Of a stretch of DNA of 64,000 nucleotides, positions 16,191-25,772 are shown in pieces. The DNA lies in the NCBI GenBank assembly GCA_900319075.1, contig ONMZ01000003.1, positions 19,475 to 83,474 of the forward strand, given 5' to 3'. Both the position numbers and the translations under genes were made by a program. This stretch comes from an uncultured Eubacteriales bacterium (GTDB lineage Bacteria; Bacillota; Clostridia; Oscillospirales; Ruminococcaceae). The notes beneath the pieces were generated by a model. That model made no database searches and was not told the origin of the DNA. It worked only from the letters and a program-made list of their open reading frames with translations. Positions within the stretch are counted from its first letter, which is position 1. Every line of letters begins with the position of its first letter.

Positions 16191-17810
16191 ATGCGTTCAA
16201 GCGGTATACTTATGCACATATCCTCCCTTCCCGGAGAATATGGTATCGGCAAAATGGGAAAGCAGGCTTATGACTTTGTTGACTTTCTTGCAAAGGCAAA
16301 GCAAAGCTGCTGGCAGATACTTCCCGTTTCACCCACAAGCTACGGCGATTCCCCCTACCAGAGTTTCTCTATCCATGCAGGCAACCCGTATTTTATTGAT
16401 CTTGAAACTCTTTGCAGTGAGGGTTATCTCGAAAAGGAGGATCTTGAGGGGATAAACTGGGGCAGCGACAGCACAAGGGTCGATTATTCCGCTGTTTATG
16501 AAAACACCTTCAAGGTGCTCAAAAAGGCTCACAAGCGCTTTCGCAAAAAGACCGAAAAGGGCTTTAGCAAGTTTGTTATCTCCAACCTTGACTGGATATA
16601 CTCCTACGGACTTTTTATGGCTTTGAAAGATGCCAACGGCGGAAAAGGCTGGTATGAGTGGGACGAAGGGCTGCGTATGCGTAAGCAGAAGGCTGTGCGC
16701 TATGCAATAAAGAAATACGCCAACGAAATTGACTTTTGGTGCTTTGTTCAGTACAAGTATTATCAGCAATGGGAAAAGCTTAAAAAATATGCCAACTCAA
16801 AGGGTATACGGATCATCGGAGACATACCTATCTATGTGGCTTATGACAGCGTAGAGGTGTGGGAACAGCCGGAGCTTTTTTATCTTGACAAGGACAAAAA
16901 GCCCATAGAGGTCGCAGGCTGCCCCCCCGATGTTTTCTCCGAGGACGGTCAGCTGTGGGGAAACCCCTTATACCGTTGGGACTATATAGGGAAAAAGAAA
17001 TACCGGTGGTGGATCGAGCGTATCAAGGCAGCATCAAAGATGTACGATACTATAAGGATCGACCACTTCCGTGGATTTGAAAGTTATTACTGTATCCCGT
17101 ACGGTGCAAAGAATGCCCGGAAAGGACAGTGGCGAAAGGGTCCGGACATGGCTCTTTTCAAAGCTGTGAACAAACAGCTTGGCAGCGTGGACATAATCGC
17201 AGAGGATCTTGGCTTTCTCACCAAAAAAGTCACAAAAATGCTGGACGCCAGCGGCTATCCCGGCATGAAGGTCCTGGAGTTCGCCTTCGGAAGCGGCTCG
17301 GACAACGTTTATCTCCCGCACAACTTCAGATCCTCAAACAGCGTTTGTTACACAGGTACACACGACAATGAAACAATACTGGGCTGGATAAAGAATGCAG
17401 ACAAAAAGACGGCAAAGCATTGTATGCAGTATCTGGGCGTTACAAGGCATGCCGATGTGCCCTGGGCTATGATAAGGCTGTGCTGGGCAAGTGTATGCGA
17501 CACGGCGATCACACAGATGCAGGATCTGCTGGGGCTTGACAACAAAGCAAGAATGAACACGCCCTCTACCCTGGGGTGCAACTGGCAATGGCGGATACAA
17601 AGCCTTGATGTTATCACCGACAGCCTTATAACCAAGCTGCGTGACATTACGGTACTTTACGGCAGATGCCCGCAAGACGAGCAGACCGAGACAGAGCAGG
17701 AGCCGGTCAAAAAAGAAAGCTCGCCCGAAGGTGAAGAGATAACCAAAAAGCCAGAGAACAGCGAAAAAGATAAAAAAAGGACCAAAGATAAAACTAAGGA
17801 TAAGGATTGA
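16191..17810 (+). CDS. malQ: 4-alpha-glucanotransferase
   Basis: 539 aa GH77 amylomaltase that transfers alpha-1,4-glucan segments, feeding long chains to phosphorylase. GH77 blocks: RSSGILMHISSLPG at the start, GDIPIYVAYDSVEVW, RIDHFRGFESYY (nucleophile Asp), IAEDLGF (acid/base Glu) and YTGTHDNETILGW. A Lys/Glu-rich tail of about 45 residues (from about 495) goes beyond the usual end and is probably disordered. AAAGGAGA precedes ATG 16191. glgP follows after 4 bp, so the two enzymes are made together for cytosolic glycogen or maltodextrin breakdown. Confidence 0.94.
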   Translation: MRSSGILMHISSLPGEYGIGKMGKQAYDFVDFLAKAKQSCWQILPVSPTSYGDSPYQSFSIHAGNPYFIDLETLCSEGYLEKEDLEGINWGSDSTRVDYSAVYENTFKVLKKAHKRFRKKTEKGFSKFVISNLDWIYSYGLFMALKDANGGKGWYEWDEGLRMRKQKAVRYAIKKYANEIDFWCFVQYKYYQQWEKLKKYANSKGIRIIGDIPIYVAYDSVEVWEQPELFYLDKDKKPIEVAGCPPDVFSEDGQLWGNPLYRWDYIGKKKYRWWIERIKAASKMYDTIRIDHFRGFESYYCIPYGAKNARKGQWRKGPDMALFKAVNKQLGSVDIIAEDLGFLTKKVTKMLDASGYPGMKVLEFAFGSGSDNVYLPHNFRSSNSVCYTGTHDNETILGWIKNADKKTAKHCMQYLGVTRHADVPWAMIRLCWASVCDTAITQMQDLLGLDNKARMNTPSTLGCNWQWRIQSLDVITDSLITKLRDITVLYGRCPQDEQTETEQEPVKKESSPEGEEITKKPENSEKDKKRTKDKTKDKD

Positions 17811-17814
17811 TATG

Positions 17815-20193
17815 ATGGATAAAAGCATATTTGCAAAGGATCTTGAAAGCAGGCTTCGCAGCAGATACAATACCACCGTGGAAAACGCCCCTGACTGGCA
17901 GCTCCACGAATGCGTCAGCGCAGCTGTAATGGAGCATATTTCTCCCCTGCACGCCAAAAGTCTTGAAAAGCACCTTTCGGGCAGACGTGCCATGTACCTT
18001 TCAATGGAATTTCTTATGGGACGGGCAGTGCACAATAATCTGATGTGTGCGGGAGTATATGAGGACATTGAGGAGGTTTTGAACCGCCACGGCAGAAGCC
18101 TTGACGATCTGGAAACTATCGAGGATGCAGCCCTGGGCAACGGCGGTCTGGGCAGGCTTGCCGCATGTTTTCTCGATTCTGCTGCCACACTCGATCTGCC
18201 CCTTGACGGATACGGCATTCGATATAAATACGGCCTTTTCAAGCAAAGGATAGTTGACGGCTTCCAGAAGGAAGAGGCGGATAACTGGACAAAATACGGC
18301 GACCCCTGGTCTGTAAGATGTCAGCAGGACGCTGTGGATATCCAATATGCAGACATGACCGTAAAAGCCGTTCCGTATGATATGCCCATAATCGGATACG
18401 GCACAGATAACGTAGGCAATCTTCGTTTGTGGCAGGCTGAGGCAGTGAACGACTTTGATTTTAACAAGTTCAACGACGGTGACTATACCGGTGCCCAGGC
18501 GGAAAAAAATGCAGCCGAGGATATCTCACGGGTGCTTTACCCCAACGATAATACCAACGAGGGAAAAAAGCTCCGCCTCAGACAGGAGTATTTCTTCTCC
18601 GCTGCCTCTGTTGCCGATGCTGTAAACAAGCATAAGGCACGCTTTGGCGGCCTTGACGAGCTTGAAAAGTACCTTACCATACAGCTTAACGACACACACC
18701 CTGTAATTGCTATCCCCGAGCTTATAAGACAGCTTGTATGTCAGGGTTATGACTTTGAAACAGCTTTTGAAAAAGCACACAAAATATTTAATTATACCAA
18801 CCATACGATCATGGCAGAGGCGCTGGAGAAATGGGACTGCTCCCTGGTGGAAAGCGTTATCCCCCAGGTTTACACCTATATCCTTATGATAAACGAAAAG
18901 TTCATAAAGGATATGTATTCAAAAGGCATGGATAAAAAAGATATTGTCCGCATACAGCCTGTATCCGGCGGAAAAGTCAATATGGCTTATATGGCTATCT
19001 ATGTTTCATCGTATATAAACGGAGTTGCTCAGATACACACCGAGATACTTAAAAAAGATGCTTTGAAAAAATGGTATGAGCTTTACCCGGAAAGGTTCCA
19101 GAACAAAACAAACGGCATTACCCAAAGACGCTGGCTCGCTCTTTGCAATAAGGAGCTTTCCGCCCTTATCACACGGCTTTTGGGCGATAATGGCTGGATA
19201 ACCGACCTGGACAGGCTAAAGGAGCTTGCAAAGTACGCAGATGATGAAAATGTACTGGGTGAGTTTATTCGTATCAAAAAATCCAAGAAACAGCAGCTTG
19301 CTGATTTTATAAAGCAAAATGACGGCATCGAAATAAACCCGGACACCATTTTCGATATACAGATAAAAAGGCTGCATGAGTACAAAAGACAGCTGCTCAA
19401 CGCATTATCCATTATTTATATCTACTATGGCATCAAGGAAGGAAGCATCAAGGACTTTACACCTACGACCTTTATCTTCGGTGCAAAATCCGCCCCCGGA
19501 TACAGACGTGCAAAGGCGATCATAAAACTGCTGGGCGAGATAGGGAAAATGGTCAACTCCGACGAGCAGACAAAGGACCTGATCAAGGTGGTATTTGTAC
19601 AAAACTATAACGTTTCCGCCGCAGAAAAACTTGTGTGTGCAGCAGATGTCTCCGAGCAGATCTCTACCGCAGGCACAGAGGCAAGCGGCACGGGCAATAT
19701 GAAGCTGATGCTCAACGGCTCTGTTACCCTTGGCACCTACGACGGAGCGAACGTTGAGATAGTTCAGGAGGCAGGCTTTGAAAACAACTACATCTTCGGC
19801 GCAAGGGTGGAAGAGCTTGCGGATATTATGCCCGACTACGACCCAAGAAAGATCATTTTTGAGAACGAAAAAATACGTCGTGTGCTTGAAAAGCTGATAG
19901 ATTCAAGTTTTGACGACGGGGGCGTTCCCTCGGATCAGGAGGGCAGCTTCAAAGAGCTTTATAAGGCTCTTACAGACGGCGCAAGCTGGCACGTTCCAGA
20001 TCATTACTACGTTGTGGGCGATCTTGAAAGCTATGTGGCTGCAAAGCTCAGATGCAACAGGGATTATAAAGACCAGATGGCATTTGCAAAAAAATGCTGG
20101 CTCAATATGTGCAACGCAGGGAAATTTTCATCCGACAGAACTATAAAGGACTATGCTCAAAACATCTGGAAGATAGTCCCCGTATCAAAGTGA
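17815..20193 (+). CDS. glgP: Glycogen/maltodextrin phosphorylase
   Basis: 792 aa GT35 phosphorylase releasing glucose-1-phosphate from alpha-1,4-glucans. Visible: GNGGLGRLAACFLDS, the substrate-loop region RLKELAKYADD, IQIKRLHEYKRQLLN, and the PLP-lysine motif EASGTGNMKLMLNG. Length is typical for the bacterial short form without an N-terminal AMP-binding extension. Two adjacent ATGs (17812, 17815) are possible; 17815 has better spacing (8 bases) from AAGGA. Directly behind malQ. Confidence 0.95.
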   Translation: MDKSIFAKDLESRLRSRYNTTVENAPDWQLHECVSAAVMEHISPLHAKSLEKHLSGRRAMYLSMEFLMGRAVHNNLMCAGVYEDIEEVLNRHGRSLDDLETIEDAALGNGGLGRLAACFLDSAATLDLPLDGYGIRYKYGLFKQRIVDGFQKEEADNWTKYGDPWSVRCQQDAVDIQYADMTVKAVPYDMPIIGYGTDNVGNLRLWQAEAVNDFDFNKFNDGDYTGAQAEKNAAEDISRVLYPNDNTNEGKKLRLRQEYFFSAASVADAVNKHKARFGGLDELEKYLTIQLNDTHPVIAIPELIRQLVCQGYDFETAFEKAHKIFNYTNHTIMAEALEKWDCSLVESVIPQVYTYILMINEKFIKDMYSKGMDKKDIVRIQPVSGGKVNMAYMAIYVSSYINGVAQIHTEILKKDALKKWYELYPERFQNKTNGITQRRWLALCNKELSALITRLLGDNGWITDLDRLKELAKYADDENVLGEFIRIKKSKKQQLADFIKQNDGIEINPDTIFDIQIKRLHEYKRQLLNALSIIYIYYGIKEGSIKDFTPTTFIFGAKSAPGYRRAKAIIKLLGEIGKMVNSDEQTKDLIKVVFVQNYNVSAAEKLVCAADVSEQISTAGTEASGTGNMKLMLNGSVTLGTYDGANVEIVQEAGFENNYIFGARVEELADIMPDYDPRKIIFENEKIRRVLEKLIDSSFDDGGVPSDQEGSFKELYKALTDGASWHVPDHYYVVGDLESYVAAKLRCNRDYKDQMAFAKKCWLNMCNAGKFSSDRTIKDYAQNIWKIVPVSK

Positions 20194-20203
20194 GGTGTTT
20201 AAA

Positions 20204-20782
20204 ATGAGCTGGGAAGGCGATGTACTGCTTTGGATACAGGACCATCTGAGAAACGCCGTGCTTGACCCTATGTGTAAGTTCATGGGCTATGCAGGAAATC
20301 ACGGTGAGCTTGCCATAGCGGTGATACTTCTGCTGGTAGTAATACCGAAAACAAGGCGCACAGGATTTGTGTGTGCGGTTTCATTGTTCATCGCATACGG
20401 CGGAGCATTTGTTCTTAAACATATTTTTGTCAGAACAAGACCATACGATATGATAGAAGGGCTAAGCTCCCTTGTGGGAACAATGGACAGCCCGTCGTTT
20501 CCCTCGGGTCATTCAGCGTCCACCTTCGGGTGTCTGATCGTTATTTTACTTATGATGCCTAAAAAATTCGGCATACCTGCACTTTGCGTATCCCTGTTCA
20601 TGGGATATTCAAGGCTCCATGTGGGCGTACACTACCCCACAGATGTACTGGTCGGTGCGGCTATCGGCATTATCTCCGCAATTATCTGCACCACGGTTTA
20701 CAAAAAGAAATTCGCACCGGCTGCACCAGCTGATGAGCAGCTGAGCGATGAAAAGGATAAGGAAAAGGAAGAAGTAGTATAA
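20204..20782 (+). CDS. PAP2-family membrane phosphatase
   Basis: 192 aa multi-TM type-2 phosphatidic acid phosphatase. All three signature blocks are present: KHIFVRTRP, PSFPSGHSAS and SRLHVGVHYPTDV, giving the catalytic Arg, His and His. Likely substrates are undecaprenyl pyrophosphate or phosphatidyl phosphates at the outer face of the membrane. A charged tail closes the protein. GAGGTG precedes ATG 20204; the in-frame GTG at 20195 is part of that site. It lies 10 bp after glgP and overlaps the next gene by one base (TAATG). Confidence 0.9.
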   Translation: MSWEGDVLLWIQDHLRNAVLDPMCKFMGYAGNHGELAIAVILLLVVIPKTRRTGFVCAVSLFIAYGGAFVLKHIFVRTRPYDMIEGLSSLVGTMDSPSFPSGHSASTFGCLIVILLMMPKKFGIPALCVSLFMGYSRLHVGVHYPTDVLVGAAIGIISAIICTTVYKKKFAPAAPADEQLSDEKDKEKEEVV

Positions 20783-22800
20783 TGGAAGAAAAAAATAAAG
20801 ACAAGCGCAATTTTGAGATACCACGTCCTGAGTTCCCGAAAAAAGCGGTGATAACAGGCGGTATGCCCTACGGAAATAAAGAACTGCATTTTGGACACGT
20901 GGGAGGTATGCTGGTATTTGCAGATACCTATGCAAGGTTTTTGCGTGACAGGATAGGAAGCGAAAACGTCATTTTCGTTACAGGCACCGACTGCTACGGT
21001 TCACCTATCGCAGAGGGCTGGAGACAGAAGGTGGAAAAGGGAGAGTTTAACGGCAGCCTTGAGGACTTTGTAAGAAGTAATCACAACAAACAGGCTGACA
21101 CACTTGAAAAATACGCCATTAAACCAAATCTTTTCGCCGCTTCCGGACTTGACCGGAGCAAGGAGATCCATGCAGAGTTTACTAAGGAGTTTCTTAATTC
21201 TCTTTATGAAAAAGGACAGCTTGAAAAGATCTCTACCATGCAGTTTTTCGATGAAAAAGCAGGTGTTTTTCTCAACGGCAGACAGGTCGTGGGCAAATGT
21301 CCTGTTGACGGCTGTACCTCTGAAAAGGGCTATGCCGACGAGTGCGATATGGGGCACCAGTATATGCCGGAAAATCTTGTTGACCCGGTAAGTACCCTTA
21401 CGGGGGAAAAGCCCACAATGAAACCGGTCACAAACTGGTATTTCAAACTCACCGACTATGAAAAGCTCTTGCAGGAGTGGGTGGAAAAAATGCAAAAGCG
21501 TAAGGATATCCGCCCTGTTGTGTGGAAAACTATATCCGAGTTCCTAAAGCCGCCTGTTATCTACGTTAAGCGTGAGTTTGAGCAAAAGTATAACGACATC
21601 AAAGCGCAGCTGCCAAAGCACGAGTATATCGAGGAGCTTAAAAAGCCCTCGTTCACAATTGCCTTTACTGCGCTTGCCGACTGCGAGCAGGCTTGCAGGG
21701 TGCTTACCGCAAACGGCATAAGATACCGCACAGGTAAAAAGCTCGTTCCTTTCAGGCTCACAGGCAACATTGAATGGGGCGTTCCCGCTCCGAAGTTTGA
21801 AAAGGACGGCGAGGATCTCACCGTGTGGGTATGGCCCGAATCCCTGTGGGCACCTATCTCATTTACACAGACCTACCTTGAATCACAAGGCAGGGACAAG
21901 GGTGAATGGAAAGACTACTGGTGTTCAAAGGATGCATCGGTCTACCAGTTCATCGGACAGGACAATATCTACTTCTACGGCATTGCCGAGCCTGCTATGT
22001 GGATGGCTCAGCAAAAGGCGGAGCAAAAAACCGCCGATGTTCCCGACGGCGAGCTGCAAATGCCCATAATAGTTGCTAACCACCACATTCTTTTCCTTGA
22101 CAAAAAAGCTTCAAGCTCCGGTGCAGTCAAGCCGCCTATGGCTGACGAGCTGCTCAATTACTACACTCCCGAACAGCTGAGGATGCACTGGCTGGGACTT
22201 GGGCTCGGTCAGCGCTCGGTAAGCTTTATGCCAAAGCCCTTCAACCCCGACGCAAAGCCGGACGAGCAGGACCCCGTAGTAAAGGACGGACTGCTGCTTT
22301 CAAATGTCTACAACAGGATAATCAGAACTGCATTTTACACCGCACAAAAGGAGCTTGACGGCGTTTTGCCCACAAATACTCCAAGCGAAAAAATACTTGC
22401 CGAGGGCAAAAAAGCGGTGCTTGACTATGAGCGCCATATGTCACGCTTTGCCTTCCACCAGTGCACCTATGTACTTGACAGCTACATCAGAGGCGCAAGC
22501 AAGTACATGGCAAAGGCACTCAAACCGGGCGAGCAAAGCAAAGACGAGCTTTCTCAGGTCCTTGCAGATATGTTCTATGTTATAAGGATCGCCGCAATAC
22601 TTCTTCACCCCATGGCACCTATCGGCACAGAAAAGGTGCGTGAGTATCTGGGAGCCGGCGAGGAATTCTGGTCGTGGGAACACATCTTTGAGCCGGTAAG
22701 CTATTTCACAGGCGAGGGACATAAGCTGAAATTCCTGCCGCCGAGGACTGACTTTTTCACAAGGCATGAAAGCCAGTATGCTCAAAACAGCGACGAATAA
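20782..22800 (+). CDS. metG: Methionyl-tRNA synthetase-type class I tRNA ligase with altered KMSKS
   Basis: 672 aa. The Rossmann core starts ITGGMPYGNKELHFGHVGG (HIGH signature as HFGH, 36-39). A zinc-knuckle insertion (CPVDGC...DECDMGH) and an extra segment around 255-325 follow; the KMSKS loop reads KKASSSG (441-447), lacking the second Lys. An anticodon-binding helical domain is at the C-terminus. It charges tRNA with methionine if it acts as the cell's MetRS; the altered loop is, from memory, shared by a clostridial subgroup, so it may be a normal variant. Start overlaps the PAP2 stop. No T-box is in front. Confidence 0.8.
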   Translation: MEEKNKDKRNFEIPRPEFPKKAVITGGMPYGNKELHFGHVGGMLVFADTYARFLRDRIGSENVIFVTGTDCYGSPIAEGWRQKVEKGEFNGSLEDFVRSNHNKQADTLEKYAIKPNLFAASGLDRSKEIHAEFTKEFLNSLYEKGQLEKISTMQFFDEKAGVFLNGRQVVGKCPVDGCTSEKGYADECDMGHQYMPENLVDPVSTLTGEKPTMKPVTNWYFKLTDYEKLLQEWVEKMQKRKDIRPVVWKTISEFLKPPVIYVKREFEQKYNDIKAQLPKHEYIEELKKPSFTIAFTALADCEQACRVLTANGIRYRTGKKLVPFRLTGNIEWGVPAPKFEKDGEDLTVWVWPESLWAPISFTQTYLESQGRDKGEWKDYWCSKDASVYQFIGQDNIYFYGIAEPAMWMAQQKAEQKTADVPDGELQMPIIVANHHILFLDKKASSSGAVKPPMADELLNYYTPEQLRMHWLGLGLGQRSVSFMPKPFNPDAKPDEQDPVVKDGLLLSNVYNRIIRTAFYTAQKELDGVLPTNTPSEKILAEGKKAVLDYERHMSRFAFHQCTYVLDSYIRGASKYMAKALKPGEQSKDELSQVLADMFYVIRIAAILLHPMAPIGTEKVREYLGAGEEFWSWEHIFEPVSYFTGEGHKLKFLPPRTDFFTRHESQYAQNSDE

Positions 22801-22846
22801 TTATTGAAATAATATCAAAAACTATATACCGAAGGAGGTCATTATT

Positions 22847-23995
22847 ATGGCAAACAGAATCATTCTCAACACCGTATCCTATCATGGGAAAGGAGCGATC
22901 GGGCAGATCCCCGGCATTGTAAAAAGCAAAGGATTCAAGCATATTTTTGTGTGCTCCGACCCGGATCTGATAAAGTTTGGTGTAACAGCTAAGGTAACGG
23001 ATCTTCTTGATAAGGAAGGCATCTCCTACACAGTTTACTCGGGCATAAAACCCAACCCTACCATTGAAAACGTAAAGGACGGCGTTGAAGCTTTCAAGGC
23101 TTGTGCAGCAGATTCTATCATCACCATCGGCGGCGGCTCGTCAATGGACACCGCCAAGGCTATCGGCATAATAATCACCAATCCGGAATTTGCAGATGTA
23201 CGCTCGCTGGAAGGAGTTGCACCTACTAAGAACCATGCTGTTCCTACCATTGCCGTTCCCACCACCGCAGGTACAGCCGCAGAGGTGACCATAAACTACG
23301 TTATCACCGATACCGAAAAGGAAAGAAAATTTGTGTGCGTAGACGAGCACGATATCCCCGAGGTGGCAATAGTTGACCCGGATATGATGTCGTCAATGCC
23401 AAAGGGGCTTACTGCCGCAACAGGCATGGACGCTCTGACCCACGCTATTGAAGGCTATACCACAAAAGCTGCCTGGGAAATGACAGATATGTTCCACCTT
23501 GAGGCAATACGCCTTATAGCAAAAAATCTCAGAGGCGCTGTTGAAAACATCCCTGAAAACCGTGAAGGTATGGCACTTGCCCAGTACGTTGCAGGAATGG
23601 GATTTTCAAATGTGGGACTTGGCATCGCCCATTCTATCGCACATACACTTGGTGCACATTATGATACTGCACACGGTGTTGCCTGTGCAATGATGCTGCC
23701 TATCGTTATGGAATACAACCAGGAGTACACCGGGGAAAAGTACAGAGAGATCGCAAGAGCTATGGGCGTTAAGGGCGTTGACGAAATGACCGCAGCGGAA
23801 TACAGAAAAGCAGCCGTTGACGCTGTAAAGCAGCTTTCAAAGGACGTTGGGATACCCCAAAAGAACGAAAAGATCAGACAAGAAGACCTTGACACCCTCG
23901 CAGCAGATGCATACGCCGATGCCTGCCGCCCGGGCAACCCAAGAGACACCAGCATTGAGGAATTAAAAGAGCTTTACAGAAAAATAATGGTCTGA
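22847..23995 (+). CDS. Iron-containing alcohol dehydrogenase (FucO-like)
   Basis: 382 aa group III alcohol dehydrogenase. The NAD-binding GGGSSMDTAKAIG and VPTTAGTAAEVT motifs are at about 93-150. The metal ligands lie in MDALTHAIEGY and GIAHSIAHTLGAHYDTAHG (Asp and three His). Closest in style to lactaldehyde reductase/1,2-propanediol or ethanol dehydrogenases; it would reoxidise NADH in fermentation. AAGGAGGTC precedes ATG 22847. A terminator follows. Substrate is not decidable from sequence. Confidence 0.92.
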   Translation: MANRIILNTVSYHGKGAIGQIPGIVKSKGFKHIFVCSDPDLIKFGVTAKVTDLLDKEGISYTVYSGIKPNPTIENVKDGVEAFKACAADSIITIGGGSSMDTAKAIGIIITNPEFADVRSLEGVAPTKNHAVPTIAVPTTAGTAAEVTINYVITDTEKERKFVCVDEHDIPEVAIVDPDMMSSMPKGLTAATGMDALTHAIEGYTTKAAWEMTDMFHLEAIRLIAKNLRGAVENIPENREGMALAQYVAGMGFSNVGLGIAHSIAHTLGAHYDTAHGVACAMMLPIVMEYNQEYTGEKYREIARAMGVKGVDEMTAAEYRKAAVDAVKQLSKDVGIPQKNEKIRQEDLDTLAADAYADACRPGNPRDTSIEELKELYRKIMV

Positions 23996-24022
23996 TATAT
24001 CCCCACAATACATTTACCATAA

Positions 24023-24054
24023 AGCCGCAGGGTAAAAACTGCGGCTATTGTTTT
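24023..24054 (+). terminator. Terminator after the alcohol dehydrogenase gene
   Basis: Perfect 8-bp stem AGCCGCAG/CTGCGGCT with an 8-base loop, then ATTGTTTT. Confidence 0.8.
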
Positions 24055-24098
24055 GCACATTTTTAGGTGTACTCGGGCAATAAAACTGTGCAAAATGC

Positions 24099-24127
24099 TT
24101 GAAAAATGTGGGAAGGTGTGGTATAAT
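24099..24127 (+). promoter_or_regulatory. Promoter of the beta-CASP nuclease gene
   Basis: TTGAAA (24099-24104), 17-base spacer, TATAAT (24122-24127), 33 bp before ATG 24161. Confidence 0.75.
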
Positions 24128-24160
24128 TATATCATCAAATAGAATCGAGGCGAAAGCTTT

Positions 24161-25747
24161 ATGAAACTTGTATTTTTAGGCGCTACCCACGAGGTAACAG
24201 GCAGCTGTACCTATATCGAAGCCTGCGGCAAGAAATTTCTTGTGGACTTCGGCATGGAGCAGGGCATAAACTATTTTGAGAACGAAAAAGTTCCCTGCCC
24301 TCCTTCAAGCATAGACTTTGTGCTGCTCACCCATGCACATATCGACCATTCGGGCTTGCTGCCCCTTTTGTATGCAGGCGGCTTTTCCGGGCAGATCCAC
24401 GCCACAAAAGCCAGCTGCAACCTTTGCTCCATAATGCTGCGTGACTCGGCGCATATCCAGGAGTTTGAAGCAGAGTGGCGTTCAAGAAAAGGTAAGCGCA
24501 AAGGGAAAGAAGAGGTCGAGCCGCTTTATACAATGGCTGATGCCGAGGGTGCCATAGCCTGCTTTGTACCCCACGATTACGATACCACTATTGACATCTG
24601 CGAGGGAATAAGGGTAAGATATACCGACGCAGGACATCTGCTGGGCTCGTCCAGCATCGAGCTTTGGCTGACCGAGGACGGCCAAACACGCAAGCTTCTG
24701 TTCTCGGGTGATATAGGCAACCATAAACAGCCGCTTATACGTGATCCCCAGTATATTGATGAGGCGGACTATGTTATTATGGAAGCCACCTACGGAAACA
24801 GGCGCCATGACCCTCCAAAGGATTATGTTCAAGCCTTGGCACAGGTGATCCAGACTACCTTTGACAGGGGCGGAAACGTCGTTATACCCTCCTTTGCCGT
24901 CGGCAGAACACAGGAGCTTTTGTACTTTCTGCGGCAGATAAAATCGGGAAATATGGTCAAAAACCACGCCAACTTCCCTGTTTATGTAGACTCCCCCCTT
25001 GCCATAGAGGCAACCAGGGTATTTATAGAAAACAAAGAGTCCTGCTTTGATGAAGAGGCTATGAAGTATGTTGAACAGGGCATCAATCCCATAACCTTTG
25101 ATGACCTTTATCTTGCCACCACAAGTGACGAATCACGTGCCATAAACTTTAACAGCACACCAAAAATAATAATCTCCGCCAGCGGAATGTGCGAGGCAGG
25201 ACGCATAAAGCATCACTTGAAACACAACCTGTGGAAAAGCGAAAACACAATACTTTTTGTGGGCTATCAGGCTCTTAACACCCTTGGACGCAGCCTTGTG
25301 GAGGGAGCAAAAACCGTAAAACTGTTCGGCGAGGAGATATCCGTAAAAGCTCAGATACTTGTTCTTGCAGGCATAAGCGGCCATGCAGACGTTGACGGTC
25401 TCAACGAATGGATAAGCAGCGTAAAGGGCGTAAAAAAGGTATTTGTCAATCATTCCGAGGCATCTGTGGCTGATGAATTTACTGCCCATCTGAAAAAAGA
25501 TATGGGGCTTGAAAGCTACGCACCGTACAGCGGCGGCGTTCTCAACATTCTCACCGGAGAGTTCACAAACGCCTCTCCGATACCCGTTGAGAAAAAATCA
25601 AAAGGCTTCTCACCCGGTTATCAGCGCCTGGTGGCATCTTTGGAGCGCCTTACTGCCCTTGTTAACAAAAGCTCCGGACTTACCAATAAGGAACTTGCCA
25701 GAATGACAGATACCCTCAATAACCTCTGCTCAAAGTGGGAGGCTTAA
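24161..25747 (+). CDS. MBL-fold/beta-CASP RNA-processing metallo-hydrolase
   Basis: 528 aa. The metallo-beta-lactamase domain has THAHIDHSG (metal ligands H58, H60, D62, H63), GHLLGSSSIEL and FSGDIGN. A beta-CASP domain follows (IPSFAVGRTQELLY, YVDSPLA, ISASGMCEAGRIKHHL), and the RMMBL end has GISGHADVDGLNEW. This is the CPSF73/archaeal-type RNA nuclease group rather than RNase J, and acts on RNA in the cytosol. A helical tail of about 60 residues closes the protein. The nucleoside kinase gene follows after 25 bp. Confidence 0.88.
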   Translation: MKLVFLGATHEVTGSCTYIEACGKKFLVDFGMEQGINYFENEKVPCPPSSIDFVLLTHAHIDHSGLLPLLYAGGFSGQIHATKASCNLCSIMLRDSAHIQEFEAEWRSRKGKRKGKEEVEPLYTMADAEGAIACFVPHDYDTTIDICEGIRVRYTDAGHLLGSSSIELWLTEDGQTRKLLFSGDIGNHKQPLIRDPQYIDEADYVIMEATYGNRRHDPPKDYVQALAQVIQTTFDRGGNVVIPSFAVGRTQELLYFLRQIKSGNMVKNHANFPVYVDSPLAIEATRVFIENKESCFDEEAMKYVEQGINPITFDDLYLATTSDESRAINFNSTPKIIISASGMCEAGRIKHHLKHNLWKSENTILFVGYQALNTLGRSLVEGAKTVKLFGEEISVKAQILVLAGISGHADVDGLNEWISSVKGVKKVFVNHSEASVADEFTAHLKKDMGLESYAPYSGGVLNILTGEFTNASPIPVEKKSKGFSPGYQRLVASLERLTALVNKSSGLTNKELARMTDTLNNLCSKWEA

Positions 25748-25772
25748 TCCAAGCGAAAGGAGCTTGTCTTTT

